Shown: piece after piece, positions 6,574-14,400 of the stretch | Layout: every line of letters begins with the position of its first letter | Numbering within the stretch: the first letter of the stretch is position 1 | DNA from: Knoellia koreensis | GTDB taxonomy: Bacteria; Actinomycetota; Actinomycetes; Actinomycetales; Dermatophilaceae | Assembly: GCF_013041615.1 (NCBI RefSeq) | Contig: NZ_JABEPQ010000008.1 | Span: 1-37,586, forward strand | Reading direction: 5' to 3' | DNA length: 37,586 nt | Program-made: the position numbers and the translations under genes | The notes under the pieces: model-generated | What the model saw: the letters and a program-made list of their open reading frames with translations, nothing else | Told to the model about the DNA's origin: nothing | Databases searched by the model: none

Positions 6574-7206
6574 ATGACCCGCCGCAGCCTGCGCGACCGC
6601 AACCGCGCCGCCATCGCCCTCGACCCGGACACCCCGGACCTCGAGCCCACGGCCGAGCCGCGCAGCTCGGCACAGCCCACCGCCACGCGACCCGTCGAGG
6701 AGCCCGCCCACGCCCCACAGAAGGCCACCAGCGCCACCGAGAAGGGCAGCACAACCAAGAAGCCGGCCGCCGTCCGCAAGGCCGCCACGGCGGCCGCCAG
6801 CGACACCGCCCGGCTCGGCATCTACCTCACCCCTCAGGAGTTCGAGGACGCCAAGGCCGCCTACCTGGCCGACTGGACCAACGGGGGAGAGGCCGACACG
6901 TTCGCCCGCTGGATCGCAGCCGCGATCGAGACCTACGCCGCGCGCACCCCCAAGCAGCGCGCGACCGCGCAGCCCCGGGGACGCGCCGACGAGCGCACCG
7001 GCTCGACCCGATCGTTCTCCATCCCCACCGACACCGTGGCCCGGATGCGCGCCGCAATCAACGCCGACCAGCAGGCCGGCCGCTGGCCCAGCGACAGCGC
7101 ATGGTGCAGCGAGGCGATCGCCGCCGCCGTCGACGCCGCCCGCACCAAGAACGACGGTTCGCTGCCCACACCACCGCCGCGCCTGCCCAACCGGCTCGTG
7201 CGATAA
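6574..7206 (+). CDS. Likely ParA partner (ParB-like, not the classical ParB fold)
   Basis: 210 residues. The first 80 are disordered (Pro, Ala, Thr, Lys rich). The remainder has ARLGIYLTPQEFEDAKAAYL and ADTFARWIAAAIETYAARTP, then SFSIPTDTVARMRAAINADQ and AWCSEAIAAAVDAAR, two segments that each look like a strand plus two helices, as in ribbon-helix-helix centromere-binding proteins. Small RHH partners are usual for type Ib ParA ATPases. The leader carries GACCAACCAGACCAAGGAG, a relative of that at 2322. The function is inferred from position and fold pattern. Confidence 0.6.
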   Translation: MTRRSLRDRNRAAIALDPDTPDLEPTAEPRSSAQPTATRPVEEPAHAPQKATSATEKGSTTKKPAAVRKAATAAASDTARLGIYLTPQEFEDAKAAYLADWTNGGEADTFARWIAAAIETYAARTPKQRATAQPRGRADERTGSTRSFSIPTDTVARMRAAINADQQAGRWPSDSAWCSEAIAAAVDAARTKNDGSLPTPPPRLPNRLVR

Positions 7207-7224
7207 CCCATGTCAGACCACGCT

Positions 7225-7255
7225 GACAGCATTGACCAACTCGACACGGCAGACA
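7225..7255 (+). promoter_or_regulatory. Internally deleted copy of the leader module
   Basis: GACAGCATTGACCAACT is followed directly by CGACACGGCAGAC. Compared with the full modules, about 20 bases with the TAGACTAGACT -10 region are missing. ATG 7269 follows. Confidence 0.5.
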
Positions 7256-7268
7256 GGGGACACACACC

Positions 7269-8105
7269 ATGACCGACCACCAGCCCGAACCCGGCACAGA
7301 CCCGGCCGAGGCCTACGCCACCGAGTACCGGCGACTGTGGGACGCCACCGTGGCCACCCTCACCGCCGCCGTCCAGCTCGACCACCCGCAGCACGGACCG
7401 GTCGACTTCTCCGACTTCCTGGCCTCAGCGCTCGGAGCCGTCGCCGCCAACGTCGGCAGCGCGAACAGGATCACAGCTGGCCGGCCCGGCTCATGGGAGT
7501 CCGACGCCCTCAGCCAGCTCGTCGCCGGCACCGTGGGCTACGACGCCGACCCGGTAGTTCTGGCGCCACGGCGCACCCTGCCGGTGATCGTGCCGCTCAA
7601 CGTCGCCCAGCTCGTCACCGAGGCCTACCAGGACGCGTCGACCGCGCAGCGCGAAACGATGCTGCCGCACGTCGACGACGCCGCCCAGGTGCTCTATCGA
7701 GCAGGGGAGGAGTGGAGCGCCCAACACCCAGGACCGACCGAAGGAGCGCCCGCCGAAGAGTGGGACGCCTACAACGCGGCCGTCGACGCCCAGGCAGCGC
7801 AGGAAGAGGCGGCCGAGGAACTGCTCCGCGCACGCTATGCAGCCACCTTCCAGGCCTACGCCGAAGCCTTCACCGCGGCCGTACTCGACACGGCGCGGGC
7901 CATCGGGCTCACCGTCGCCGTCGAGGTCAAGGCCGAGACCAACCCCGAGGCGGGGTGGTGGGACACCACGGACACGATCAATCCGGCCGACGACGAGCGT
8001 GGCGACGCCTTGGCGCGGCACCTGTGGGAAGCAGCCCACGACCGCGTACCGCTCCCGCGCGCCCTCGTCGAGATCCCGGCCGAGGCCGCCGAGGAGGAAC
8101 AGTGA
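7269..8105 (+). CDS. Plasmid protein of unknown function
   Basis: 278 residues, acidic and Ala-rich, predicted mostly helical (AEAYATEYRRLWDATVATLTAAV near the start, QEEAAEELLRARYAATFQAYA in the middle). There are no Cys clusters, P-loop or membrane spans. It follows the partition genes behind a deleted leader module, and its stop overlaps the GTG of the next gene (GTGA at 8102-8105), so the two are coupled. No family is recognised. Confidence 0.65.
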   Translation: MTDHQPEPGTDPAEAYATEYRRLWDATVATLTAAVQLDHPQHGPVDFSDFLASALGAVAANVGSANRITAGRPGSWESDALSQLVAGTVGYDADPVVLAPRRTLPVIVPLNVAQLVTEAYQDASTAQRETMLPHVDDAAQVLYRAGEEWSAQHPGPTEGAPAEEWDAYNAAVDAQAAQEEAAEELLRARYAATFQAYAEAFTAAVLDTARAIGLTVAVEVKAETNPEAGWWDTTDTINPADDERGDALARHLWEAAHDRVPLPRALVEIPAEAAEEEQ

Positions 8106-8359
8106 CCGCCATCCGCACCCGCCCCGGGATGAGTTGGGTAGTGACCGGGGGAGCGCTAGCACTAGTCGGGCTGGCCATCATCCTGTGGCCCGAGCCCGGC
8201 TTCACACCGCACCCGCTGCCCTTCCCGCCCTCGGCCTCGACGAGGCCCATCGCCGGCTACGCAGTGTTCGGCTACCCACTGCTAGCCCTGGGCTTGATCA
8301 TTGCCGTCGCGGGGGCCCTGCGTGCGGCGGTTGCTGCCGCTCGATCACACCGCCGCTAG
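8102..8359 (+). CDS. Small membrane protein with two spans
   Basis: 85 residues from GTG 8102, overlapping the previous stop. Span 1 is WVVTGGALALVGLAIILW (about residues 12-29), then a Pro-rich linker, then span 2 YPLLALGLIIAVAGAL (about 56-72), with a basic C-terminus (RSHRR). It could associate with the product of 7269 at the membrane. No family is recognised. Confidence 0.6.
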   Translation: MTAIRTRPGMSWVVTGGALALVGLAIILWPEPGFTPHPLPFPPSASTRPIAGYAVFGYPLLALGLIIAVAGALRAAVAAARSHRR

Positions 8360-8484
8360 ACGAGACAACTGTGAAGCGCCAAGGGAGCGGCCTCCCTAGG
8401 TCCCAGAGCCATGGCACCTCTGGGCCGCAGCACGCAACCGCGTGCCGCTCCCGCGTGCCCGTCGAAATCCCCGCCGCTGACTGC

Positions 8485-8508
8485 TATCGTCGACGGTATA
8501 GCGTCGAC
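8485..8508 (+). promoter_or_regulatory. Restriction-modification promoter flanked by two GTCGAC sites
   Basis: GTCGAC at 8489-8494 and 8503-8508 sit on each side of TATAGC (8497-8502), a candidate -10 box. CGTCGACG is also the centre of an imperfect dyad with GCTAT and ATAGC arms. AAGGAGGG at 8513-8520 precedes ATG 8530. Methylation of these sites could set operon expression; that step is inference. Confidence 0.5.
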
Positions 8509-8529
8509 CGGCAAGGAGGGTGGCAACCC

Positions 8530-8745
8530 ATGGAGACTCGTCAGCGCCGTCCACACAACCAGCTCAAGGACGCGATGAGGAAGTACCTGACCACCCTGGA
8601 CGGCGGACACGCATCCATCTCTGAGATCAAGGCCGCGATCGAGCCCGAGGTTGGTGTCGCCCCGGCCTCCTCCTACCGAAGCTCGCTCCAAGACGAGAGG
8701 TACTTCGAGCGCGTGTCTAGGGGCGTGTTCCGTCTCCGTGACTAA
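8530..8745 (+). CDS. Small HARE-HTH-like winged-helix protein, first gene of the R-M operon
   Basis: 71 residues from ATG 8530. After a basic N-terminus it has LKDAMRKYLTTLDGGHASI, SEIKAAIEPEVG, SSYRSSLQDERYFERVSRG and VFRLRD. Helices followed by a strand ending in GVFRL resemble the HARE-HTH (ASXL-like) winged helix often found with restriction and DNA-modification genes. It overlaps the methyltransferase start (GTGACTAA). It may be the controller of the operon or help recognise modified DNA. It is not a classical Xre-type C protein. The fold call is from pattern and moderately sure. Confidence 0.6.
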   Translation: METRQRRPHNQLKDAMRKYLTTLDGGHASISEIKAAIEPEVGVAPASSYRSSLQDERYFERVSRGVFRLRD

Positions 8746-10369
8746 ACTGCCCGTGAAACTCTCAGACATGCCCCCGCCCGAGACGATCGAGTCGCTCGTC
8801 GCCCTGGCCGTGGCCCTAGGAGCCGAGGACGCCGGCGGCTTCTCCGAACCTGAGGCGGCGCTTGCATCCGCTAGCGAACTCATGCACTCACCAGCCGATG
8901 TGAGGCACGTCCGCAGCCTCATTCGCGCCGGACTCGACCCCCTCGGGGACGCGTACTGCGCCATCCGCACGCCGGAGGACCGCCGATACCTCGGGCAGAC
9001 CTACACCCCGGCGGCGATCATCAAGGCCATGGTCGGCTGGGCCAGCGATCAGGGCGACCCGCAGCGGATCGTGGACCCAGGGGCAGGATCGGGCCGATAC
9101 TTGCTCGCTGCCGCCAGGAGATTCCCCAGAGCCGAGCTGCACGGTGCCGATATCGACCCGCTCGCCACAATCATGCTCCGAGCCAACATCGCTGCCAGTG
9201 GGCTGGGTGACCGGGCCACCGTGCACCTCGGTGACTACCGAGCCCTGACGCTTGAGAAGATCAACGCCCAGACGCTTTTCATCGGAAACCCGCCCTACGT
9301 CAGGCACCACCTCATCGATCCCGAGTGGAAGCAGTGGCTCCTCGCCACGGCTGCCCGCCGTGGCCTCGACGCGAGCGGCCTCGCGGGTCTGCACGTACAT
9401 TTCTTCCTCGCCACCGCCGAGCACGGCCAACCCGGCGACTACGGCGCGTTCATCACCTCCTCGGAGTGGCTGGACGTCAACTACGGCAAGCTTGTCCGCC
9501 AGCTCCTCCTTGACGGACTCGGCGGCGAGTCGCTGCATGTCCTGGCCCCGACTGCGGAACCGTTCGCGGACGCAACCACGACCGGCGCGATCACCTGCTT
9601 CAAGATGGGCCAGCCCACCGAGAAGATGAAGGTTCGGCGGGTCGAGACAGTCGCAGACCTCGGCCGGCTCGCCAAGGGCCGAGCTATCTCGCGCGAGCGG
9701 CTAGCCGAGACCAACCGCTGGTCGGTGCTCACGCGCGTGACGCCGAAGCTGCCCGAGGGGTACATCGAACTCGGTGAGCTGTGCCGGGTGCACCGCGGCG
9801 CAGTGACTGGCGCGAACGACGTGTGGGTTCAGCGCGGCCCGACGCCCAGTCTCCCCGACAGCGTGCTGTTCCCGACCGTCACCAAGGCCCGCGAGCTGTT
9901 TGGTGCTGGCAGTCGCCTCGACACCGTGGAGAGCCTTCGGAAGGTCGTCGACCTACCCGTCGACCTCGATGCGTTCGACGCCCTTGAACGTAGAGCGATC
10001 GAGAGGTTCCTTCGCGCGGCCAAGGCAAAGCGCGTCCACGAGGGTTACGTGGCCTCCGCCCGGAAGGCTTGGTGGAGCGTCGGGCTGCGCGAGGCCGCGC
10101 CCATCCTCGCGACCTACATGGCTCGTCGCCCGCCGGCGTTCGTCCGAAACGATGCCCAGGCCCGGCATATCAACATCGCCCACGGGCTGTACCCACGCGA
10201 GAGCATGACCGCCGCGCTCCTCGACAAGCTCGCGGCGCACCTGCGCTCCTCGGTCAGCCTGACCCAGGGGCGGACGTACGCCGGTGGTCTGGTCAAGTTT
10301 GAGCCGAAGGAGATGGAGCGCATCCCGGTCCCTAGCCTGGCGATGCTTGCCGAGGGAGCACTGGTTTGA
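8738..10369 (+). CDS. Type II DNA N6-adenine methyltransferase (gamma class, M.TaqI/Eco57I-like)
   Basis: 543 residues from GTG 8738, which overlaps the preceding stop; ATG 8768 is an alternative. Motif I is DPGAGSGR (residues 113-120), followed by the acidic loop GADIDPLA, and motif IV is NPPY (184-187), the signature of N6-adenine or N4-cytosine methylases. TYTPAAIIKAMV before motif I is the usual motif X. The C-terminal third (LTQGRTYAGGLVKFEPKE) resembles a TaqI-type target recognition domain. It protects host DNA from the endonuclease in the next gene, whose start overlaps its stop. The expected target is GTCGAC if it matches the XamI system. Confidence 0.88.
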   Translation: MTKLPVKLSDMPPPETIESLVALAVALGAEDAGGFSEPEAALASASELMHSPADVRHVRSLIRAGLDPLGDAYCAIRTPEDRRYLGQTYTPAAIIKAMVGWASDQGDPQRIVDPGAGSGRYLLAAARRFPRAELHGADIDPLATIMLRANIAASGLGDRATVHLGDYRALTLEKINAQTLFIGNPPYVRHHLIDPEWKQWLLATAARRGLDASGLAGLHVHFFLATAEHGQPGDYGAFITSSEWLDVNYGKLVRQLLLDGLGGESLHVLAPTAEPFADATTTGAITCFKMGQPTEKMKVRRVETVADLGRLAKGRAISRERLAETNRWSVLTRVTPKLPEGYIELGELCRVHRGAVTGANDVWVQRGPTPSLPDSVLFPTVTKARELFGAGSRLDTVESLRKVVDLPVDLDAFDALERRAIERFLRAAKAKRVHEGYVASARKAWWSVGLREAAPILATYMARRPPAFVRNDAQARHINIAHGLYPRESMTAALLDKLAAHLRSSVSLTQGRTYAGGLVKFEPKEMERIPVPSLAMLAEGALV

Positions 10370-11280
10370 CGAAGCCGCCACGATGGTCCGAGGACGAGCT
10401 TGATGTCGAAGCGACTGAGGCGATCCGCCTCTTCCGCGAGACTCGGATGCAAGAGCCGTTGGAGGCGTACCTCGACTTCTTCGACGAGTACCGCCAGCAC
10501 GTCGAGAACCTGATCGAAGGAACCGTCGACCTGACCGAGCTGAGCAACCAGGCCGTGGACTTACTGACTCAGCCCGAGCAGCTGACTGCCGTCCGCTACC
10601 TGGCGTCGCCCGCCATCAGTGAGGACGACCTCAAGGTCTTGGCTGAGGCAGTCCTGAGCACCGCCCGACTGCGCGCCGAGCCCGACATGGCCCGCCGTGT
10701 CATCGACACAGTGATGCTCGGTCTCGACCGCGAGCGCTTCCCGTGGGTAGCCGAGAACCGCGACCCCACCGAGGCCGAACGTGCCACTGCCGTGGTCTCG
10801 ACCGCAGCGCTGATCGCGACCCAGAAGGTACAGACCGCCCGCCGCAACGACTCAAAGAAGCTTCAGGAGCACGCCGTCGCCGAGATCCTCCTCGCCAACG
10901 GCTTCACCCAGGTCCCGCCGCGAACGATCACCAATGTGAGTCACTTCCCGGCACCCGGCGAGTTCTGCGGGGAGTCGTTGTTCGGCACACGGAAGGCCGA
11001 CCTCGTGATCCGTCTGTATGACGGTCGAGCCATGCCCACCGAGTGCAAGGTCAGCAACTCATCGACCAACTCGGTCAAGCGGCTGAACAACGATGCCGCC
11101 ATCAAGGCCGAGACTTGGCTCAAGGAGTACGGCACCCAAACATGCGTCCCCGCAGCCGTTCTCTCTGGCGTGTTCAAGATTCACAACCTCTTGGCCGCGC
11201 AGAACGACAAGGGACTCACGCTCTTCTGGGGGCACCGGCTAGAGGCGATGATCGAGTTCATCGATCGAACCAAGCCCTGA
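10366..11280 (+). CDS. XamI-family type II restriction endonuclease
   Basis: 304 residues from TTG 10366, overlapping the methylase stop (TTTGACG). The PD-(D/E)xK core reads KADLVIRL...PTECKVSNSS, giving D212, E226 and K228. Conserved blocks RFPWVAENRDPTEAERA, PGEFCGESLFGTRKADLV, NSSTNSVKRLNNDAA and KAETW fit the XamI family, whose founder recognises GTCGAC. Many GTCGAC sites remain in this plasmid, so it must be protected by the partner methylase. The weak TTG start and the last place in the operon would keep its level low. Downstream lies the insertion point of the transposon. Confidence 0.82.
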   Translation: MTKPPRWSEDELDVEATEAIRLFRETRMQEPLEAYLDFFDEYRQHVENLIEGTVDLTELSNQAVDLLTQPEQLTAVRYLASPAISEDDLKVLAEAVLSTARLRAEPDMARRVIDTVMLGLDRERFPWVAENRDPTEAERATAVVSTAALIATQKVQTARRNDSKKLQEHAVAEILLANGFTQVPPRTITNVSHFPAPGEFCGESLFGTRKADLVIRLYDGRAMPTECKVSNSSTNSVKRLNNDAAIKAETWLKEYGTQTCVPAAVLSGVFKIHNLLAAQNDKGLTLFWGHRLEAMIEFIDRTKP

Positions 11281-11375
11281 TAGCAGGCGTGCGGCCAGGT
11301 CGGTCGAACCGCGCGGTCCGTCTGTCCGACCGGTAACGAACGTTTGTCGTCGAGCACCGTGACGTCGACGCGGCA

Positions 11376-11384
11376 CCCGCCAGG
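11376..11384 (+). repeat. Left 9-bp direct repeat (target duplication)
   Basis: CCCGCCAGG abuts the left inverted repeat. The same nine bases occur at 19511-19519, directly after the right inverted repeat. Confidence 0.75.
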
Positions 11385-11409
11385 TGTGACTTTCTCCGGT
11401 GAGTGGCGG
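11385..11409 (+). repeat. Left terminal inverted repeat
   Basis: TGTGACTTTCTCCGGTG then AGTGGCGG. It matches the minus strand of 15267-15291 at 21 of 25 positions and also resembles the minus strand of 19486-19510. The TGT...ACA ends are those of Tn7/Mu/Tn402-type transposases. Confidence 0.85.
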
Positions 11410-11435
11410 CGGTCTTCAGCCGCTCAGGGGCACGG

Positions 11436-12254
11436 TTAGTTGACTCCGATGACGAGGGTGCTGGCGGCGGCTTCGACGACGTCGTTGGTGATGGTCTGCA
11501 GCTCGTTGATCTTCAGGACGCGTTCGATCTGGGGGAAGAGTCGCTCCAGGAGGCGGAAGTTGCCGCGGGTGATGCGGCTGATCGCGGCGATGGTCTGGGC
11601 GTCGGTGAAGTCGTCGGGGTTGAGGGTCTTGCCCAGGGAGCGCCAGTGGCGTTGGAGGACGAAGAGCATCTCGTCGGTGCTCAGGGGCCGGTACTGGTGG
11701 GCGAAGCCGACGCGGCTGTAGAACTGGGGGTAGTGGCTGAACTGCTTCTCCAGCCCGGGCATGCCGATGAGGATCAGGGCGATCTGGTCGCGGTCGTAGC
11801 GGTCCCGTAGGAGCTCGAGCGCGGTGGGGCTCAGGCGTTCGGACTCGTCGACGATGACGAGCTGGACGTAGTTGGTGGTGCGCCGGGTGCCCCACCGGTC
11901 CAAGGGGATGCGGTCGGGGGCTTCGACGTGCTGCTGGATGCAGATGCTGGTGCGCGTGATGATCCGGTCCAGGTCCTCGCGCAGCAGCCGCGGGGTGGTC
12001 AGGACCCCGGGGGTGTACAGGGCGGTGCGGTTCTTGGCCAGCGCGGCGTAGATCTTGGCGTCGTCATCGCAGCGCGGGCCCCAGTCGGTGAGCAGCTCGT
12101 GGGCTTGGTCCCAGTGGGCGTAGCGGCGTGCGGAGACGGTCTTGCCGACCCCGGCCGGCCCGAAGCACAGCCCGATGGTGCGCCCGCGCCGGACGGAGTC
12201 GGCGAACTCGGTGAAGCGGCGGTGCTCCTTGGTGACGATGAAGCGTTCGCTCAC
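11436..12254 (-). CDS. tniB: TnsC/TniB-like AAA+ transposition ATPase
   Basis: 272 residues from GTG 12254, which overlaps the TGA of the transposase (coupled). Walker A is GPAGVGKT (about residues 32-39) and Walker B is VIVDESERLS. The sensor region includes LILIGMPGLEKQFSHYPQF and SRVGFAHQYRPL. These are features of TnsC/TniB/MuB target-selection ATPases, which bind target DNA and activate the DDE transposase. The gene lies at the left end with only 26 bases between its stop codon and the inverted repeat. There is no tniQ/tnsD homologue beside it, so target choice would rest on this protein and the transposase alone. Confidence 0.88.
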   Translation of the reverse strand: MSERFIVTKEHRRFTEFADSVRRGRTIGLCFGPAGVGKTVSARRYAHWDQAHELLTDWGPRCDDDAKIYAALAKNRTALYTPGVLTTPRLLREDLDRIITRTSICIQQHVEAPDRIPLDRWGTRRTTNYVQLVIVDESERLSPTALELLRDRYDRDQIALILIGMPGLEKQFSHYPQFYSRVGFAHQYRPLSTDEMLFVLQRHWRSLGKTLNPDDFTDAQTIAAISRITRGNFRLLERLFPQIERVLKINELQTITNDVVEAAASTLVIGVN

Positions 12255-13654
12255 CTGAGGTCCTCCTTGTAGACCTTGAGCCGCGCCACGGTCGGCACGC
12301 GCGGCGGCACGGGCCTGGCAGGGGCGTCGGGGGTGTGGGCGGCGACGACGGCGATCCGCTCGTTGATGCCTCGGCGCAGGGCGCGGCGACGGGCGTTGCG
12401 GGCGGCCTGGACGTCCTTGAGGCTGATCTGCTTGGCGTGGTGTTCCTGATCGACGGCGGTGCACAGGAACTGGTCGTGGTCGAAGACGCGGATCTCGGTG
12501 ATGTCTCTGGGGTCGTAGCGGATGACCACGGGGCGGCCGACGAAGCCGGCGAGGGTCGGTGAGACGTAGCGCATGCCTTGGAAGTGGATGCCGTCGCGGC
12601 GCACCGTCCTGGATCGGGCCACGGTCAGCAGCAGCCCGTCCAGCGCCTGGAGGCTGTCGGGAAGGCGTGGCAGCCAGCCGTCGGCGATCCACGCCGACCG
12701 CGGCGAGACGCCGAGCTCGCCGTGGGCGCGGTCGTTGTAGTCCAGGACGAACGCCCCGACGGCGGCGTCGAGGTCAGCCAAGGACAGGGCTGGCGCGGGC
12801 CAGCGCTCCGCGCCGCTGTGGAGGTGTCCGGGCAGGGTGGTGAGCAGCTCGGTGTTGACCGTGCCGAAGAAGCGCTCGACCTTGCCTCGCCCTTGGGGTC
12901 GCGCGACGGCGGAGTGGATCAGGCGGATGTGCAGGTCGACGGCGGTGCGGGCCAGGTGGTCGCTGGTGAAGTCCGACCCGTGGTCGACGTACAACAGGTC
13001 GGGGATGCCGCACATCGGCCACCGGGGGTCGGCCTTGGGCCAGATCGCCTGCCGTAGCGCCAGGGCGGTGTGCATCGTTGACGGCGCACCGAAGAAGACC
13101 GTGTAGCCGCAGATCGCGCGGGAGCAGTCGTCCATCACGACGGTCAGCCACGGCCGGGCCGGCTTGCCGTCCGTGCCGACGAGCACGATGTCCAGCAAGG
13201 TGTGGTCGGCCTGCCACATCGCGTTGGGGCGGTCGGCCGTCCGCCGCAACGCGAGCTCGTACTTGTCCCGGTAGGAGCCTGCTCCCTCGAGGGCGAGGGT
13301 GACCATGCCGGGGTCCAGGGCGGTGATGATCGACCGGACGACGCCGTAGGACGGGACCGGCCACGCGGTGCCGGCGCAGACCTTCACCACCGTCCGGTGG
13401 ATCGCGGCGATCGGTGGGCGGGGCCGGGTCAGCCCGAGCCCTTCGATTAGCGCGATGAGGTCCGCCGGCAGGTGATGCCCGCCCGCGTCCGCCCGCGGCA
13501 CTCGGCCCAGGGCCGACAGGCCGCCGGCGCGGTAGCGGGCATGCCAGCGTTCCAGCGTGCGCACTCCCAGGCCGTGGTGACGGGCCAGCGCGGCGAGCGG
13601 GACCTGGTCCTCGACATGCAGCCGCAGGATCCGCCACCGCCCGTCCGCGTCCAC
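12251..13654 (-). CDS. tniA: TnsB/TniA-like DDE transposase (rve and Mu-type C-terminal domains)
   Basis: 467 residues from GTG 13654. An N-terminal HTH (VPLAALARHHGLGVRTLERW) is followed by the RNase H-like core. The DDE acids lie in WQADHTLLDI, YVDHGSDFTS and GRGKVERFFG. The C-terminal beta-barrel of Mu/TniA transposases follows (SRTVRRDGIHFQGMRYVSPT, PVVIRYDPRDITEIRVF). It cuts and joins the TGT...ACA ends. It begins 7 bases after the resolvase stop and overlaps tniB, so all three genes form one leftward operon. Length is a little shorter than Tn402 TniA (about 560 residues). Confidence 0.9.
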   Translation of the reverse strand: MDADGRWRILRLHVEDQVPLAALARHHGLGVRTLERWHARYRAGGLSALGRVPRADAGGHHLPADLIALIEGLGLTRPRPPIAAIHRTVVKVCAGTAWPVPSYGVVRSIITALDPGMVTLALEGAGSYRDKYELALRRTADRPNAMWQADHTLLDIVLVGTDGKPARPWLTVVMDDCSRAICGYTVFFGAPSTMHTALALRQAIWPKADPRWPMCGIPDLLYVDHGSDFTSDHLARTAVDLHIRLIHSAVARPQGRGKVERFFGTVNTELLTTLPGHLHSGAERWPAPALSLADLDAAVGAFVLDYNDRAHGELGVSPRSAWIADGWLPRLPDSLQALDGLLLTVARSRTVRRDGIHFQGMRYVSPTLAGFVGRPVVIRYDPRDITEIRVFDHDQFLCTAVDQEHHAKQISLKDVQAARNARRRALRRGINERIAVVAAHTPDAPARPVPPRVPTVARLKVYKEDLR

Positions 13655-13661
13655 GGCCGGC

Positions 13662-14261
13662 CTACACGGCGCTCGTGGCTCGTCGTGACGGGGCCGCTGC
13701 GGCGGGCGCGCGGTTCAGGGCCCGGTAGATGGTGGTGCGGGAGACGCCGAGCACCTGCCCGATCTGGGCGACGGTCATGTCCTTCTGCTCATACATCCGT
13801 CGGGCCGCCCGGACCTGGTCCGCGGACAACGCCGACGGCCGCCCACCGCTGCGGCCCCGAGCACGAGCGGCCGCCAGGCCGGCGTTGGTGCGCTCTCGGA
13901 TCAGGTCGCGCTCGAACTCGGCCAGTGCCGCGAAGACGTGAAACACCAACCGTCCGCCTGGGGAGGTGGTGTCGATGGTCTCCTGCAACGACCGGAACCC
14001 CACGCCGCGGTCGGCCAGGACCTGCAGCTGGTCGATCAGGTGGCGGATCGACCGGCCGAGCCGGTCCAGCCGCCACACCACCAGGGTGTCCCCCGGGCGC
14101 AGCTGGTCCAGCAGCTTGTCCAGCTCCGGCCGGTGCTGCAGCGACCCGGAGCCGGTGTCGACGAACACCCGGTAGCACCCGGCCTTGGTCAGCGCATCGA
14201 CCTGCAGCGACGCGTCCTGATCGGTTGTCGACACGCGCGCGTACCCCAGGAGATGCCCCAC
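13662..14261 (-). CDS. tniR: Serine resolvase of the transposon
   Basis: 199 residues from GTG 14261; an in-frame GTG at 14291 would add ten. LLGYARVSTTDQDASLQVDA contains the catalytic Ser. DTLVVWRLDRLGRSIRHLI and FAALAEFERDLIRERTNAGL are the small serine recombinase signatures, and the C-terminal HTH is TVAQIGQVLGVSRTTIYRAL. It would resolve cointegrates at a res site, most likely in the non-coding region just upstream. Neither start has a clear ribosome binding site. Confidence 0.9.
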   Translation of the reverse strand: MGHLLGYARVSTTDQDASLQVDALTKAGCYRVFVDTGSGSLQHRPELDKLLDQLRPGDTLVVWRLDRLGRSIRHLIDQLQVLADRGVGFRSLQETIDTTSPGGRLVFHVFAALAEFERDLIRERTNAGLAAARARGRSGGRPSALSADQVRAARRMYEQKDMTVAQIGQVLGVSRTTIYRALNRAPAAAAPSRRATSAV

Positions 14262-14400
14262 GCGTCGACCGTAGCGAAACCCGTCCGACACGGGAAGTAT
14301 CGCGCCGTAGTTTTCGGCACGCAGTTCCGCTACATCAGGCGCCTCGTCGACGACGCGCGCCGCCCGGCCCTCCGGCGCGTGTAGCGGAATCGTTCGTTTG
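14262..14400. promoter_or_regulatory. Candidate res site of the transposon resolvase
   Basis: Related 9-mers recur in this gene-free stretch: GTAGCGAAA (14271-14279), TTCCGCTAC (14325-14333) and GTAGCGGAA (14381-14389). The last two are the arms of an exact inverted repeat (TTCCGCTACA/TGTAGCGGAA). Repeated dyads beside the resolvase gene fit a res site. The rest of the gap up to 14601 shows nothing clear. Confidence 0.5.

Noticed and set aside
11335-14398. AACGAACG (11335-11342) and CGTTCGTT (14391-14398) as the transposon ends
   Set aside because: Only eight bases match and no border duplication is present. The TGT...ACA ends at 11385 and 15291/19510 match over 25 bases and have flanking repeats.
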